A DNA stretch of 8,329 nucleotides from an uncultured Eubacteriales bacterium (GTDB lineage: Bacteria; Bacillota; Clostridia; Oscillospirales; Oscillospiraceae), in contig URBH01000075.1 of the NCBI GenBank assembly GCA_900546075.1, positions 1-8,329 of the forward strand, written 5' to 3'. This document shows, piece by piece, positions 1 through 6,313 of the stretch. How positions within the stretch are numbered: the first letter of the stretch is position 1; every line of letters begins with the position of its first letter. Both the position numbers and the translations under genes were made by a program. Under the pieces are notes generated by a model. The model was given only the letters and a program-made list of their open reading frames with translations. It was not told the origin of the DNA and did no database searches.

Positions 1-1316
1 TCATCGGCCCCTACTGCCTGAATCTGGTGCCGGGAAACGTGATCGGCGGCATGGATTTCATCGCCGATATCGCGCTGGCCTTTATCGCCTTCAGCACCGG
101 CGAATTCTTCAAATTCGACACGCTGAAAAAAAGCGGCGCAAAGGTCATGATCATCACGGTGTTTGAGGCGATCCTTGCCTCGGTGCTGGTGTTTATCATC
201 ACCTTCTTCGTACTGGGACTGGAGCTGAATTTCTCCATCGTCCTTGCCGCCCTGGCTTCGGCCACCGCGCCGGCCTCCACCGTTATGACCATCCGCCAGA
301 CCCACGCCAAGGGCGACTTCGTGGACACCCTGTTGCAGGTGGTGGCGCTGGACGACGTGGTGGGGTTGGTTGCCTACAGCATCGCCATCTCCGTGGCGCT
401 GGCTTCGGCCACCGGCGCGTTCCATGCCGGTGCTGTGCTGAAACCCCTGGCTGTCAACGCGCTGGTGCTTCTGCTGGGCGGCGGCTTCGGCTTCTTCCTG
501 AAGCTGCTGCTCCACAAGCGCTCCACGGATAACCGGCTCATCGTCTCCATTGCCCTGCTGTTCGCCTTCTGCGGCATCTGCGCCATGCTGGACGTTTCCC
601 CGCTGCTGGGGTGCATGTCCATGGGCATGGTCTACATGAACCTCACCGACGACAAGCGGCTGTTCCAGCAGCTCAACTATTTCAGTCCCCCCATTCTGCT
701 GCTGTTCTTCGTGCGTTCCGGTCTGAACTTTGACCTGGATGCCCTGGTGGACAACTCCGAGAGCATCGGTACAACGCCCCTGGTGGTGGTCGGCATTCTC
801 TATTTCCTGGTGCGCATCGTGGGCAAATATGTCGGTGCGTTCCTGGGCTGCCTTATGACGAAAAAGGACAAAAAGGTTCGTAATTTCCTGGGACTTGCCC
901 TGATTCCCCAGGCGGGCGTGGCCATCGGTCTGGCGGCCACCGGCGCCCGGACGCTGGGCGGCGAGGTGGGCAACGCCCTGGAAACCATCATTCTGGCGTC
1001 CAGCGTGCTTTACGAGCTGATCGGCCCCGCCTGCGCCAAGCTGTCGCTGTACCTGTCCGGCTCCTACTCCAACAAGCTGGAAGACCTGGCACCCATTCCG
1101 GCTACGGAGCCGGGGCAGCCGCCAAAGTCTGAGGTGGAGCTGCTGATTGCCCGGATTCAGGCCATTCAGCAGGAGCTGCCCAAGCACAACAACCCCTATT
1201 ACGAGGACGAACAGGCATTCACCGAAGCCGCGGCGGAGCATTCCGCCCAGATGGAGGCGTTCTTCGGGACGCCGGGGAAAGCCAACACCGCCATGCCGGG
1301 GAGGAAACGGAAATGA
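1..1316 (+). CDS. Cation:proton antiporter, CPA2/Kef-NapA type (5' end missing)
   Basis: Membrane antiporter that probably exchanges Na+ or K+ for H+ across the cytoplasmic membrane. The frame is open from base 3 to the TGA at 1314-1316, so the start lies outside the window; a GTG at 27 is in frame but sits inside a membrane segment and is not a believable start. Numbering from that GTG, the protein shows the family's FSTGEFF stretch (22-28), the SATAPAS segment (78-84), and the paired aspartates of VALDDVVG (D109, D110), which in DD-type antiporters form the ion and proton site. A late membrane segment reads LIPQAGVAIGLA, the place where many relatives carry PRGE. About ten hydrophobic segments are visible. 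The last 80 or so residues are a hydrophilic, charged cytosolic tail ending in GRKRK; no recognisable TrkA-N domain is present. The stop overlaps the next start (ATGA), implying translational coupling with the MgtC-like gene. Family assignment is firm; the ion is not determined. Confidence 0.88.
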   Translation, partial: IGPYCLNLVPGNVIGGMDFIADIALAFIAFSTGEFFKFDTLKKSGAKVMIITVFEAILASVLVFIITFFVLGLELNFSIVLAALASATAPASTVMTIRQTHAKGDFVDTLLQVVALDDVVGLVAYSIAISVALASATGAFHAGAVLKPLAVNALVLLLGGGFGFFLKLLLHKRSTDNRLIVSIALLFAFCGICAMLDVSPLLGCMSMGMVYMNLTDDKRLFQQLNYFSPPILLLFFVRSGLNFDLDALVDNSESIGTTPLVVVGILYFLVRIVGKYVGAFLGCLMTKKDKKVRNFLGLALIPQAGVAIGLAATGARTLGGEVGNALETIILASSVLYELIGPACAKLSLYLSGSYSNKLEDLAPIPATEPGQPPKSEVELLIARIQAIQQELPKHNNPYYEDEQAFTEAAAEHSAQMEAFFGTPGKANTAMPGRKRK

Positions 1317-2047
1317 AGGAACTACTGTCCATAGAGGATCCCATTGCGGGTCTGCTTGGTGCCTGGAGCGCGGGTCTGAATCTCGGCTCGGCACTCCTGC
1401 GCATCGCGCTGATCGTGGCGCTGGCGGCCTCCATCGGCTGTGAGCGCTCCAGCAAGCGGCACAGCGCCGGTCTGCGCACCTTTGTGCTTGCGGCCTTCTC
1501 CGCCACGGTGTCCATGCTGCTGGATCAATACGTATACGTGCTTCTGGGCTGCAAGCTGCCGCTGCTGTCGGCGGCGACGCTGCTGGCCGTCACCTCCGTC
1601 AGTGCCAATTCCATTCTCTATTCCTCCCGGGGGCAGATCAAGGGACTGACCACCTCGGCGGGACTGGTGAGCTGCTGCATTCTGGGCTTCGCCACCGGCG
1701 CGGGGCTGTATGCCCTGACGCTGATCGTGTACGTTTTCCTGCTCTGTATCCTCGCGGGCTTCCCTGCCTTTGAAGCGTACCTGAAAAACCGCTCCAACCA
1801 TTTTGAAGTCCACATGGAGCTGAAAAGCAGCTCCTATCTCCGGGATTTCGTCACGGTGAGCCGCCGATTAGGTCTGCGCATCGACGATATCGAAGCCAAC
1901 CAGGCCTACGCCGGTTCCGGGCTGAGCGTGTATTCCATTTCCCTGACCATCTGCTCCCAGGAGCTGAAAAAATACAAGACCCACGTGGAGATCATCGAGG
2001 CGCTGTCCTCGCTGGATTACATCTACCATATCGAAGAAATGCACTAA
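1313..2047 (+). CDS. MgtC/SapB-like membrane protein with C-terminal ACT-like domain
   Basis: A 244-residue protein of the MgtC/SapB class. Residues 28-150 hold about five hydrophobic segments and two family landmarks: a GCERSSKRHSAGLRTF stretch (42-57, compare GxERExRxxPAGLRTH) and IKGLTTSAGL (109-118, compare VKGLTTAA). Between them the usual GIGFLGAG motif is missing and replaced by TSVSANSILYSS, so this is a divergent member. Residues 163-244 are soluble and look like the regulatory ACT-like fold found at the C terminus of MgtC proteins. The ATG at 1313 overlaps the antiporter stop, and a GGGGAGGA Shine-Dalgarno sequence lies about 8 nt upstream, inside the antiporter gene. MgtC proteins are linked to Mg2+ limitation, acid adaptation and modulation of other membrane ATPases or transporters; pairing with an antiporter suggests a role in ion or pH homeostasis, but that is inference. 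The exact function is unknown. Confidence 0.78.
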   Translation: MKELLSIEDPIAGLLGAWSAGLNLGSALLRIALIVALAASIGCERSSKRHSAGLRTFVLAAFSATVSMLLDQYVYVLLGCKLPLLSAATLLAVTSVSANSILYSSRGQIKGLTTSAGLVSCCILGFATGAGLYALTLIVYVFLLCILAGFPAFEAYLKNRSNHFEVHMELKSSSYLRDFVTVSRRLGLRIDDIEANQAYAGSGLSVYSISLTICSQELKKYKTHVEIIEALSSLDYIYHIEEMH

Positions 2048-2053
2048 ATGAAA

Positions 2054-2095
2054 CACGGTGCAGCCCCTTTTACCGGGACTGCACCGTGCTATTTT
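2054..2095. terminator. Bidirectional hairpin terminator between convergent genes
   Basis: Perfect 10-bp inverted repeat CACGGTGCAG (2054-2063) and CTGCACCGTG (2079-2088), extended inward by one mismatch and three more C-G pairs around a 7-nt loop. On the plus strand it is followed by CTATTTTCT; on the minus strand by TTTCATTTA. Both tails are moderately T-rich. It starts 6 nt after the MgtC-like stop and ends 7 nt before the LysR stop, so it probably ends transcription from both sides. Confidence 0.8.
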
Positions 2096-2974
2096 CTACT
2101 GTTCCCCCGTCTCCCGGCACAGCGCGATGAAGCGCTGCATACTCTCGGAGAGGTATTTCCGCTTGTGGTACACGATATTCAGGGTTCGCCGCAGCGGCTC
2201 CTGCAGCGTCAGCGGCACCACGTTGCCGCTGGCAACATCCTGCTGAATCAGGAGTTTCGGCAGCACCGCCACGCCAAGCCCCTCCACGACCGCCTTGATC
2301 AGCGCCTGGGTGCTGACGCTTTCCCAGGCGGGCTGCACCGAAAGCCGGTGCAGCGCCAGATACCCGTCCAGCGCCTTTCTCCCGGCGCTCCCCGGCTCCC
2401 GCATCAGAAAGGGAAACTGCGCCAGCTCCTGAATGGCCACCTCCCCCCGCCCCGCGAGCGGGGAGCTTGGCGGCACGATGGCCTGCAATTCATCCCGGGA
2501 AAAGGGGACGGCTACCAGCTCCTCGTGCTCCGGCTGGGTTTCGATCAGCCCCAGGTCAATACGGTTATCCAGAACCAGCTGTTCCACCTGACTGGCGCGG
2601 CAAATCTGCACGTCTACATGCAGCGCCGGAAATTCCGCCTGATACCGCCGCACCAGCTCCGGCAGAAGATAGGTGCCGATGGTGACCGTCGCCCCGATGC
2701 GGACGGTGCCGATGGCGTCCCAGTTCCGCATCCGGGTTTCCAGCTCATCCATCAGCGACACCACGTGGACGGCGTAGCCGTAAAATTCCCGACCGCACTC
2801 CGTGGGGGATATCCGGCGTCCCACCCGCTCGAACAGCGTCACACCGTAGTAATCCTCCAATTCCCGCAGCGCCAGACTTACCGAAGGCTGGGACAGGTGC
2901 AGCGCCTGGGCAGCCTTGGTCACGCTGTTCTGACGGTAAACCTCCACCAGAATCTTCATGTGCCGCAGCGTCAT
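2096..2974 (-). CDS. LysR-family transcriptional regulator
   Basis: A LysR-type DNA-binding regulator, 292 residues, normal length for the family. The N-terminal winged helix-turn-helix covers about residues 1-60 (SVTKAAQALHLSQPSVSLALRELE at 17-40 is the classic motif, followed by the TLFERVGRRISPTECG wing). Residues 90-290 form the periplasmic-binding-like effector domain, starting VRIGATVTIGTYLLPELV. An in-frame ATG six codons upstream (2990-2992) has no ribosome binding site, while GGAGG at 2982-2986 lies 7 nt before the ATG at 2974, so I prefer the shorter start. The gene is divergent from the CHR transporter pair and is the obvious candidate regulator of it, probably also of itself. The effector is unknown; relatives of this general type (CysL/CbbR-like) respond to small metabolites, but I cannot assign one. 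Confidence 0.93.
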   Translation of the reverse strand: MTLRHMKILVEVYRQNSVTKAAQALHLSQPSVSLALRELEDYYGVTLFERVGRRISPTECGREFYGYAVHVVSLMDELETRMRNWDAIGTVRIGATVTIGTYLLPELVRRYQAEFPALHVDVQICRASQVEQLVLDNRIDLGLIETQPEHEELVAVPFSRDELQAIVPPSSPLAGRGEVAIQELAQFPFLMREPGSAGRKALDGYLALHRLSVQPAWESVSTQALIKAVVEGLGVAVLPKLLIQQDVASGNVVPLTLQEPLRRTLNIVYHKRKYLSESMQRFIALCRETGEQ

Positions 2975-2981
2975 GGCGTTT

Positions 2982-2986
2982 CCTCC
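2982..2986 (-). promoter_or_regulatory. Ribosome binding site that decides the LysR start
   Basis: Minus-strand GGAGG with 7-nt spacing to the ATG at 2974. It lies downstream of the alternative ATG at 2992, which is preceded only by AT-rich sequence. This favours a 292-residue protein beginning MTLRHMKIL over a 298-residue one. Confidence 0.8.
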
Positions 2987-2999
2987 ATTCATATCGTTT

Positions 3000-3022
3000 T
3001 TATTATATATTTCATATAATAA
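3000..3022. promoter_or_regulatory. 9-5-9 AT-rich palindrome, likely LysR operator with mirrored -10 hexamers
   Basis: TTATTATAT (3000-3008), spacer ATTTC, ATATAATAA (3014-3022): a perfect 9-bp inverted repeat. Each half contains a perfect TATAAT: 3015-3020 on the plus strand toward the CHR genes and 3007-3002 on the minus strand toward lysR. Neither has a good -35 at 16-18 bp, as expected if the promoters depend on an activator. It sits 26 bp upstream of the lysR start and 57 bp upstream of the CHR start. The operator role is inferred from position and symmetry; an AT-rich palindrome could also arise from two back-to-back -10 elements alone. Confidence 0.55.
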
Positions 3023-3028
3023 TTCTAT

Positions 3029-3057
3029 TTTACAAATAAGTCAAGTGCTGGTAAACT
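3029..3057 (+). promoter_or_regulatory. Candidate sigma-A promoter for the CHR transporter pair
   Basis: TTTACA (3029-3034, one mismatch to TTGACA), 17-nt spacer, TAAACT (3052-3057, four of six matches to TATAAT). It would start transcription near 3064, leaving a very short leader that still includes the GAGGAGGT ribosome binding site at 3066-3073. The TATAAT at 3015-3020 is an alternative -10 with a poor -35. Confidence 0.4.
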
Positions 3058-3079
3058 GGGGGCATGAGGAGGTAGAAGT

Positions 3080-3646
3080 ATGACTGACAAAAAGAAAATT
3101 CTGGCGAAATTATTTTTCTCCACGCTGTATTTAAGCGCGTTTACCTTCGGTGGCGGCTACGTCATCGTCACGCTGATGAAGCAGAAATTTGTGGATGAGC
3201 TGCACTGGATCCAGGAGGACGAGATGCTGGATCTCATTGCCATTGCCCAGTCCGCTCCCGGCGCCATCGCCGTTAACGGGGCGATCGTGGTGGGATTCAA
3301 GCTGGCTGGGATCCTGGGCGCCGTCACCGCCATTATCGCAACCATCATCCCGCCGTTTCTCATTATTACGGTGATCTCCTTTTTTTACGAGCTGTTCCGG
3401 GACAACTACATCGTCAGCAACGTCCTTTCCGGTATGCAGGCCGGTGTGGGCGCGGTCATCGCCTCCGTGGTAATCGACATGGGCAGCGGCGTCCTGAAGC
3501 AGAAATCCGTGATCTCCGCCGTTATTATGTTAACCGCGTTTGCAGCCACCTACGTTTTCCGAATCAATGTGGTATACGTCATTCTGTCCTGTATCGCCAT
3601 CGGCATTATCCGCACCGTGATTTCCCAAAGGAGGAACGCCAAATGA
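3080..3646 (+). CDS. Short-chain chromate transporter (CHR family) subunit, first of pair
   Basis: A 188-residue membrane protein of the CHR family (Pfam chromate transporter domain), the short form in which one domain is encoded per gene instead of the fused ~400-residue ChrA. Visible landmarks are FTFGGGYVIV (21-30), AQSAPGAIAVNGA (56-68), a proline-rich membrane entry IIPPFLI (89-95), and several hydrophobic segments to residue 180. In characterised pairs, as in Bacillus subtilis YwrA/YwrB, both halves are needed and adopt opposite membrane orientations to export chromate. An excellent GAGGAGGT site precedes the ATG. The stop overlaps the next start by 4 nt. The native substrate in an anaerobic gut bacterium may be another oxyanion; chromate is a family name here, not a demonstrated substrate. 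Confidence 0.88.
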   Translation: MTDKKKILAKLFFSTLYLSAFTFGGGYVIVTLMKQKFVDELHWIQEDEMLDLIAIAQSAPGAIAVNGAIVVGFKLAGILGAVTAIIATIIPPFLIITVISFFYELFRDNYIVSNVLSGMQAGVGAVIASVVIDMGSGVLKQKSVISAVIMLTAFAATYVFRINVVYVILSCIAIGIIRTVISQRRNAK

Positions 3647-4200
3647 TCTACTTACAGCTGTTCCTCAGCTTCCTGCAAATCGGCGCGCTGAGTTTCGGCG
3701 GCGGGTACGCCGCCATGCCGCTGATTCAGGCGCAGATCGTCACCGAACACCAGTGGCTGTCCATGAGCGAATTTACCGATCTTGTGACCATCGCGGAAAT
3801 GACCCCCGGCCCCATCGCTGTCAACTCCGCAACCTTCGTGGGAACGAAAATCGCCGGTGTTCCGGGGGCGCTGGTGGCTACCGCGGGCTGCATTCTCCCC
3901 GCCTGCATTCTGGTGACGCTGATTGCGAAGCTCTACCTAAAGTACCGCAATATCGCGGTATTGCAGAGCGTTCTCGGCTCCCTGCGTCCGGCGGTGGTGG
4001 CCATGATCGCTTCGGCGGGGATGCTGATCCTGCGCAACGCCTTTTGGAGCGGCACGATTCGCCTTTCCGGAACGAACTGGAATATGGTCGCTCTGTTCGC
4101 CGCGGCGTTTCTGCTTCTGCGGAAGACGAAGCTCAGCCCCATTCTGATCATGCTGATGGCGGGAGCGGCCAATCTGGTCATTTCCCTGGTCACACCGTAA
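3643..4200 (+). CDS. Short-chain chromate transporter (CHR family) subunit, second of pair
   Basis: Partner half of the CHR transporter, 185 residues. Landmarks are LSFGGGYAAMPLI (16-28), the highly conserved TPGPIAVNSATFVG (54-67), CILPACIL (83-90) and further hydrophobic segments up to the C terminus. The similar but distinct FGGGY and PG-IAVN motifs in both proteins show they are diverged copies of one domain that probably form a heterodimer. The ATG overlaps the upstream TGA, with AAGGAGG (3628-3634) 8 nt before it, so the two are co-translated. Its last 11 nt overlap the end of the convergent ROK gene, with no hairpin in between that I can see, so transcripts from the two sides may run into each other. 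Membership of the family is firm; substrate unproven. Confidence 0.9.
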   Translation: MIYLQLFLSFLQIGALSFGGGYAAMPLIQAQIVTEHQWLSMSEFTDLVTIAEMTPGPIAVNSATFVGTKIAGVPGALVATAGCILPACILVTLIAKLYLKYRNIAVLQSVLGSLRPAVVAMIASAGMLILRNAFWSGTIRLSGTNWNMVALFAAAFLLLRKTKLSPILIMLMAGAANLVISLVTP

Positions 4201-5290
4201 AAAACCGGGAAAAGACCACTTCCGCTGCCGACAGAACGCCCATATTGGGGGTATCCGCCACCGGGAAAATACGGGTCTCATTTCTGCCCCGGTACAGCGC
4301 TTTTCCGCCGATCTCCCGCCGGAGACGCTCGGCCAGAAGCTCGTGCCGGCAGCAGATGTCCCCGGCCAGGTAGATGCTGTCCACGGGGATCAGATTCAGC
4401 AGGTTGATTAAGCCCGCTGACAGGTAGACCGCCTCCTGATCGAGAAGTTTTTGCGCTTCCGGCGCGTCCGCATGGTTAACGAGGTCGAACCAATCCCGGA
4501 AGCCGGAACCCTCCAGCAGCGCCGGGATGGACGCATAGGTTTCCAGACACCCCCGGTTGCCGCACTCGCACAGCCGCCCGTCGAAACGGATGGTGGTGTG
4601 ACCCAGCTCGCCGGTAAAGTTTCCCAGCAGCTCCCCGTCGGACACGATGGCCGCGCCGATGCCGATGTCGATGAACAGCAGCATAAAGTTCCGGCTGCAT
4701 CCTGTGTTTCGCTGATGCAGCGCCATGGCGCACACGTCGTGTTCCAGATAGGCGGGCAGCCCCAGAGCACTCGACAGACGCTTGCCAATGTCCACGCCGT
4801 GCCAGCGCTCAAACCGGGGCGGATTGAGGATGCGCCCGCTTTCGCAGTCCAGCGGCCCCGGGGCGCTGATGCCGATTCCCAGAACCTTGCTTTTGTCCAC
4901 GGTTTCCAGCAGGGCTGCAAGCGCCTCAATAATGGCGGCCACCATGTCGCCCTGCTCCGGAAGCTCCCGGCATTGCAGCAGCTTGCCGCCGATGTCGCAC
5001 AGTCCCACGGTGCAGCCTTTTCTCGCCAAGTCTACCGCGAGGGCGTAATAGCTGTCCGGCCGCAGTACCAGTGGCGTTGCGCTGCGTCCCCGTCCGGCGG
5101 ACTGGGGGGCAAGCTCCGTCACCACGCCCGCGTTCAGAAGCTCCTCCGCGATCAAAGACGCTGCCGCCCGGGTCAGCCCCGTGGCGCGGGCCAGCTCTGC
5201 CCGGCTCATGGCCTGACGGCGCAAGATTCGGAGAACCGCCTTGCGGTTGTATTCTTTTGTGTAGTCGGCATTGCGCGGCTTCTGCGTCAT
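4190..5290 (-). CDS. ROK-family transcriptional repressor (NagC/Mlc/XylR type)
   Basis: A 366-residue ROK protein with an N-terminal winged helix-turn-helix (about 15-60, NRKAVLRILRRQAMSRAELA then GLTRAAASLIAEELLNAG), the GRGRSATPLVL linker (67-76) and a sugar-kinase-like domain (80-366). The zinc site is intact: H231 with C241, C243 and C248 in LCECGNRGCLE. The region where ROK kinases have DxGGT reads DLARKGCT (87-94), so phosphate binding looks lost, and the sugar-binding ENDxN motif reads EHDVC (183-187; D185 kept, Asn replaced by His). This points to a sugar-sensing repressor without kinase activity. A GAGGGG site lies 6 nt before the ATG. It is the last gene after the isomerase and fructokinase on the same strand, and probably represses that operon, with mannose, fructose, lyxose or a related sugar as inducer. 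The effector assignment is inference. Confidence 0.9.
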   Translation of the reverse strand: MTQKPRNADYTKEYNRKAVLRILRRQAMSRAELARATGLTRAAASLIAEELLNAGVVTELAPQSAGRGRSATPLVLRPDSYYALAVDLARKGCTVGLCDIGGKLLQCRELPEQGDMVAAIIEALAALLETVDKSKVLGIGISAPGPLDCESGRILNPPRFERWHGVDIGKRLSSALGLPAYLEHDVCAMALHQRNTGCSRNFMLLFIDIGIGAAIVSDGELLGNFTGELGHTTIRFDGRLCECGNRGCLETYASIPALLEGSGFRDWFDLVNHADAPEAQKLLDQEAVYLSAGLINLLNLIPVDSIYLAGDICCRHELLAERLRREIGGKALYRGRNETRIFPVADTPNMGVLSAAEVVFSRFFTV

Positions 5291-5314
5291 TTGAATCCCC
5301 TCAATCCCATAGCG

Positions 5315-5349
5315 ATCATGACCCGGGACGTGTCGCCCCGGGTCATGAT
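5315..5349 (-). terminator. Strong intercistronic hairpin between fructokinase and ROK genes
   Basis: Perfect 13-bp inverted repeat: ATCATGACCCGGG (5315-5327) and CCCGGGTCATGAT (5337-5349) with a 9-nt loop. It starts directly after the fructokinase stop (5351-5353). On the minus (coding) strand it is not followed by a U-tract, only by CGCTATGGG, while the plus strand has TTTTA after it. It could be a 3'-end stabiliser, a partial terminator that lowers ROK expression, or a terminator for antisense transcripts. The hairpin is certain; the terminator role is not. Confidence 0.5.
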
Positions 5350-5350
5350 T

Positions 5351-6301
5351 TTATCCCATTGCCTTCAGAACCGCGTCCATTTCCGGAATGCTGGGAATGC
5401 CGCCGGAATGCTCCGTAGACAGGCTGGCCGCCGTGGCGGCGAAGCTGCCGATGAATTTCAGGTCGTCTTCCGTCAGCTCGCCGACCTGCTTGTCCAGCTC
5501 CAGCAGCCTTGCCATGGCGCTGCCGCCGAAGATGTCCCCTGCGCCGGTGGTGTCCACGGGACGCACCTTGGGGCAGGCGGCGCGGAAAGCCGCCCTCTTC
5601 GTTTTCAGCAGGCAGCCGTCAGGCCCCAGCGTCACCATGGCGAGGGACACGCCGAATTCCGTCAGCAGCTTGTCCGCACCCTCTTCCGGGGTGCAGTTCC
5701 AGAGGAATTCCACCTCGTTGTCGCTGATCTTTACCACATCCGCCTGATGCAGGCTCCAAAGCATCTGCGCCTTTGCGGCGTCCCCGTCCGGCCACAGGGG
5801 AAGGCGCAGATTGGGGTCGCAGCTGACGAGCTTTCCCTGCACCTTTGCGTAGGCCACCGCCTTCTGGGTCGCCGTGCGGACAGGCTCGTCCGTCAGACTC
5901 AGGGTGCCGAAGTGGAACACCTTGGCCTCGTCAATGAGGGATTTGTCCACCTCGTCCCACCGCAGCTGGGTGTCCGCGCCGGGCTTCCGGGCGAAGGAGA
6001 AGGAGCGGTCGCCGCTTTCGTCGAAGGTCACGAAGGCCAGCGTGGTAAACACGCTGTCGTCCACCAGGATTCCCTTGGTTTCGATCCCGGCGGCATTCAG
6101 CGTCCCCAGCAGCAGATTGCCGAAGGCGTCGTTTCCCACCTTGCCCAAAAACGCGGTCTTTCTGCCGTAGGCGTTCAGCGCGGCCAGAAAATTGCCAGGG
6201 GCGCCGCCGGGATTGGCGGCCATGGTGGGGTATCCGGCGCTGTCCGTGGACTTTGCCGCAAAATCAATGAGCAGTTCGCCCAATGCTACTACGTCGATCA
6301 T
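5351..6301 (-). CDS. PfkB-family carbohydrate kinase, probable fructokinase
   Basis: A 316-residue ribokinase-fold (PfkB) sugar kinase, usual length. Signature 1 is GGAPGNFLAALNAYG (32-46) followed by FLGKVGNDAFG (51-61). Signature 2 is DTTGAGDIFGGS (250-261), with the GAGD anion hole and catalytic base D256. The segment SCDPNLRLPLWPD (160-172) is typical of bacterial fructokinases (ATP + D-fructose to D-fructose 6-phosphate), and KISDNEVEFL (191-200) matches the metal and phosphate-binding NxxE region. The GAGGAGG ribosome binding site overlaps the isomerase stop codon, and only 12 nt separate the genes, so the two are translationally coupled. With a lyxose/mannose isomerase just upstream, fructose made from mannose is the simplest substrate. 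Alternatives within PfkB (ribokinase, 2-keto-3-deoxygluconate kinase) are less likely. Confidence 0.88.
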   Translation of the reverse strand: MIDVVALGELLIDFAAKSTDSAGYPTMAANPGGAPGNFLAALNAYGRKTAFLGKVGNDAFGNLLLGTLNAAGIETKGILVDDSVFTTLAFVTFDESGDRSFSFARKPGADTQLRWDEVDKSLIDEAKVFHFGTLSLTDEPVRTATQKAVAYAKVQGKLVSCDPNLRLPLWPDGDAAKAQMLWSLHQADVVKISDNEVEFLWNCTPEEGADKLLTEFGVSLAMVTLGPDGCLLKTKRAAFRAACPKVRPVDTTGAGDIFGGSAMARLLELDKQVGELTEDDLKFIGSFAATAASLSTEHSGGIPSIPEMDAVLKAMG

Positions 6302-6313
6302 CCCGTGTCCTCC

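Noticed and set aside
27..29. GTG at 27 as the start of the antiporter
   Set aside because: The frame is open to the left edge and the residues before it (IGPYCLNL) continue the conserved family sequence, so the true start lies outside the window.
2048..3019. Plus-strand open frame of 323 codons opposite lysR
   Set aside because: It starts inside the terminator hairpin, lacks a ribosome binding site, and its composition (many His, Gln, Pro, Arg) is typical of an antisense shadow of the clear LysR gene.
3080..4200. Possibility that the CHR pair is a single chrA gene broken by a frameshift
   Set aside because: Each half has its own strong ribosome binding site and start, a complete domain with its own FGGGY motif, and a clean ATGA overlap; paired short CHR proteins are an established family form.
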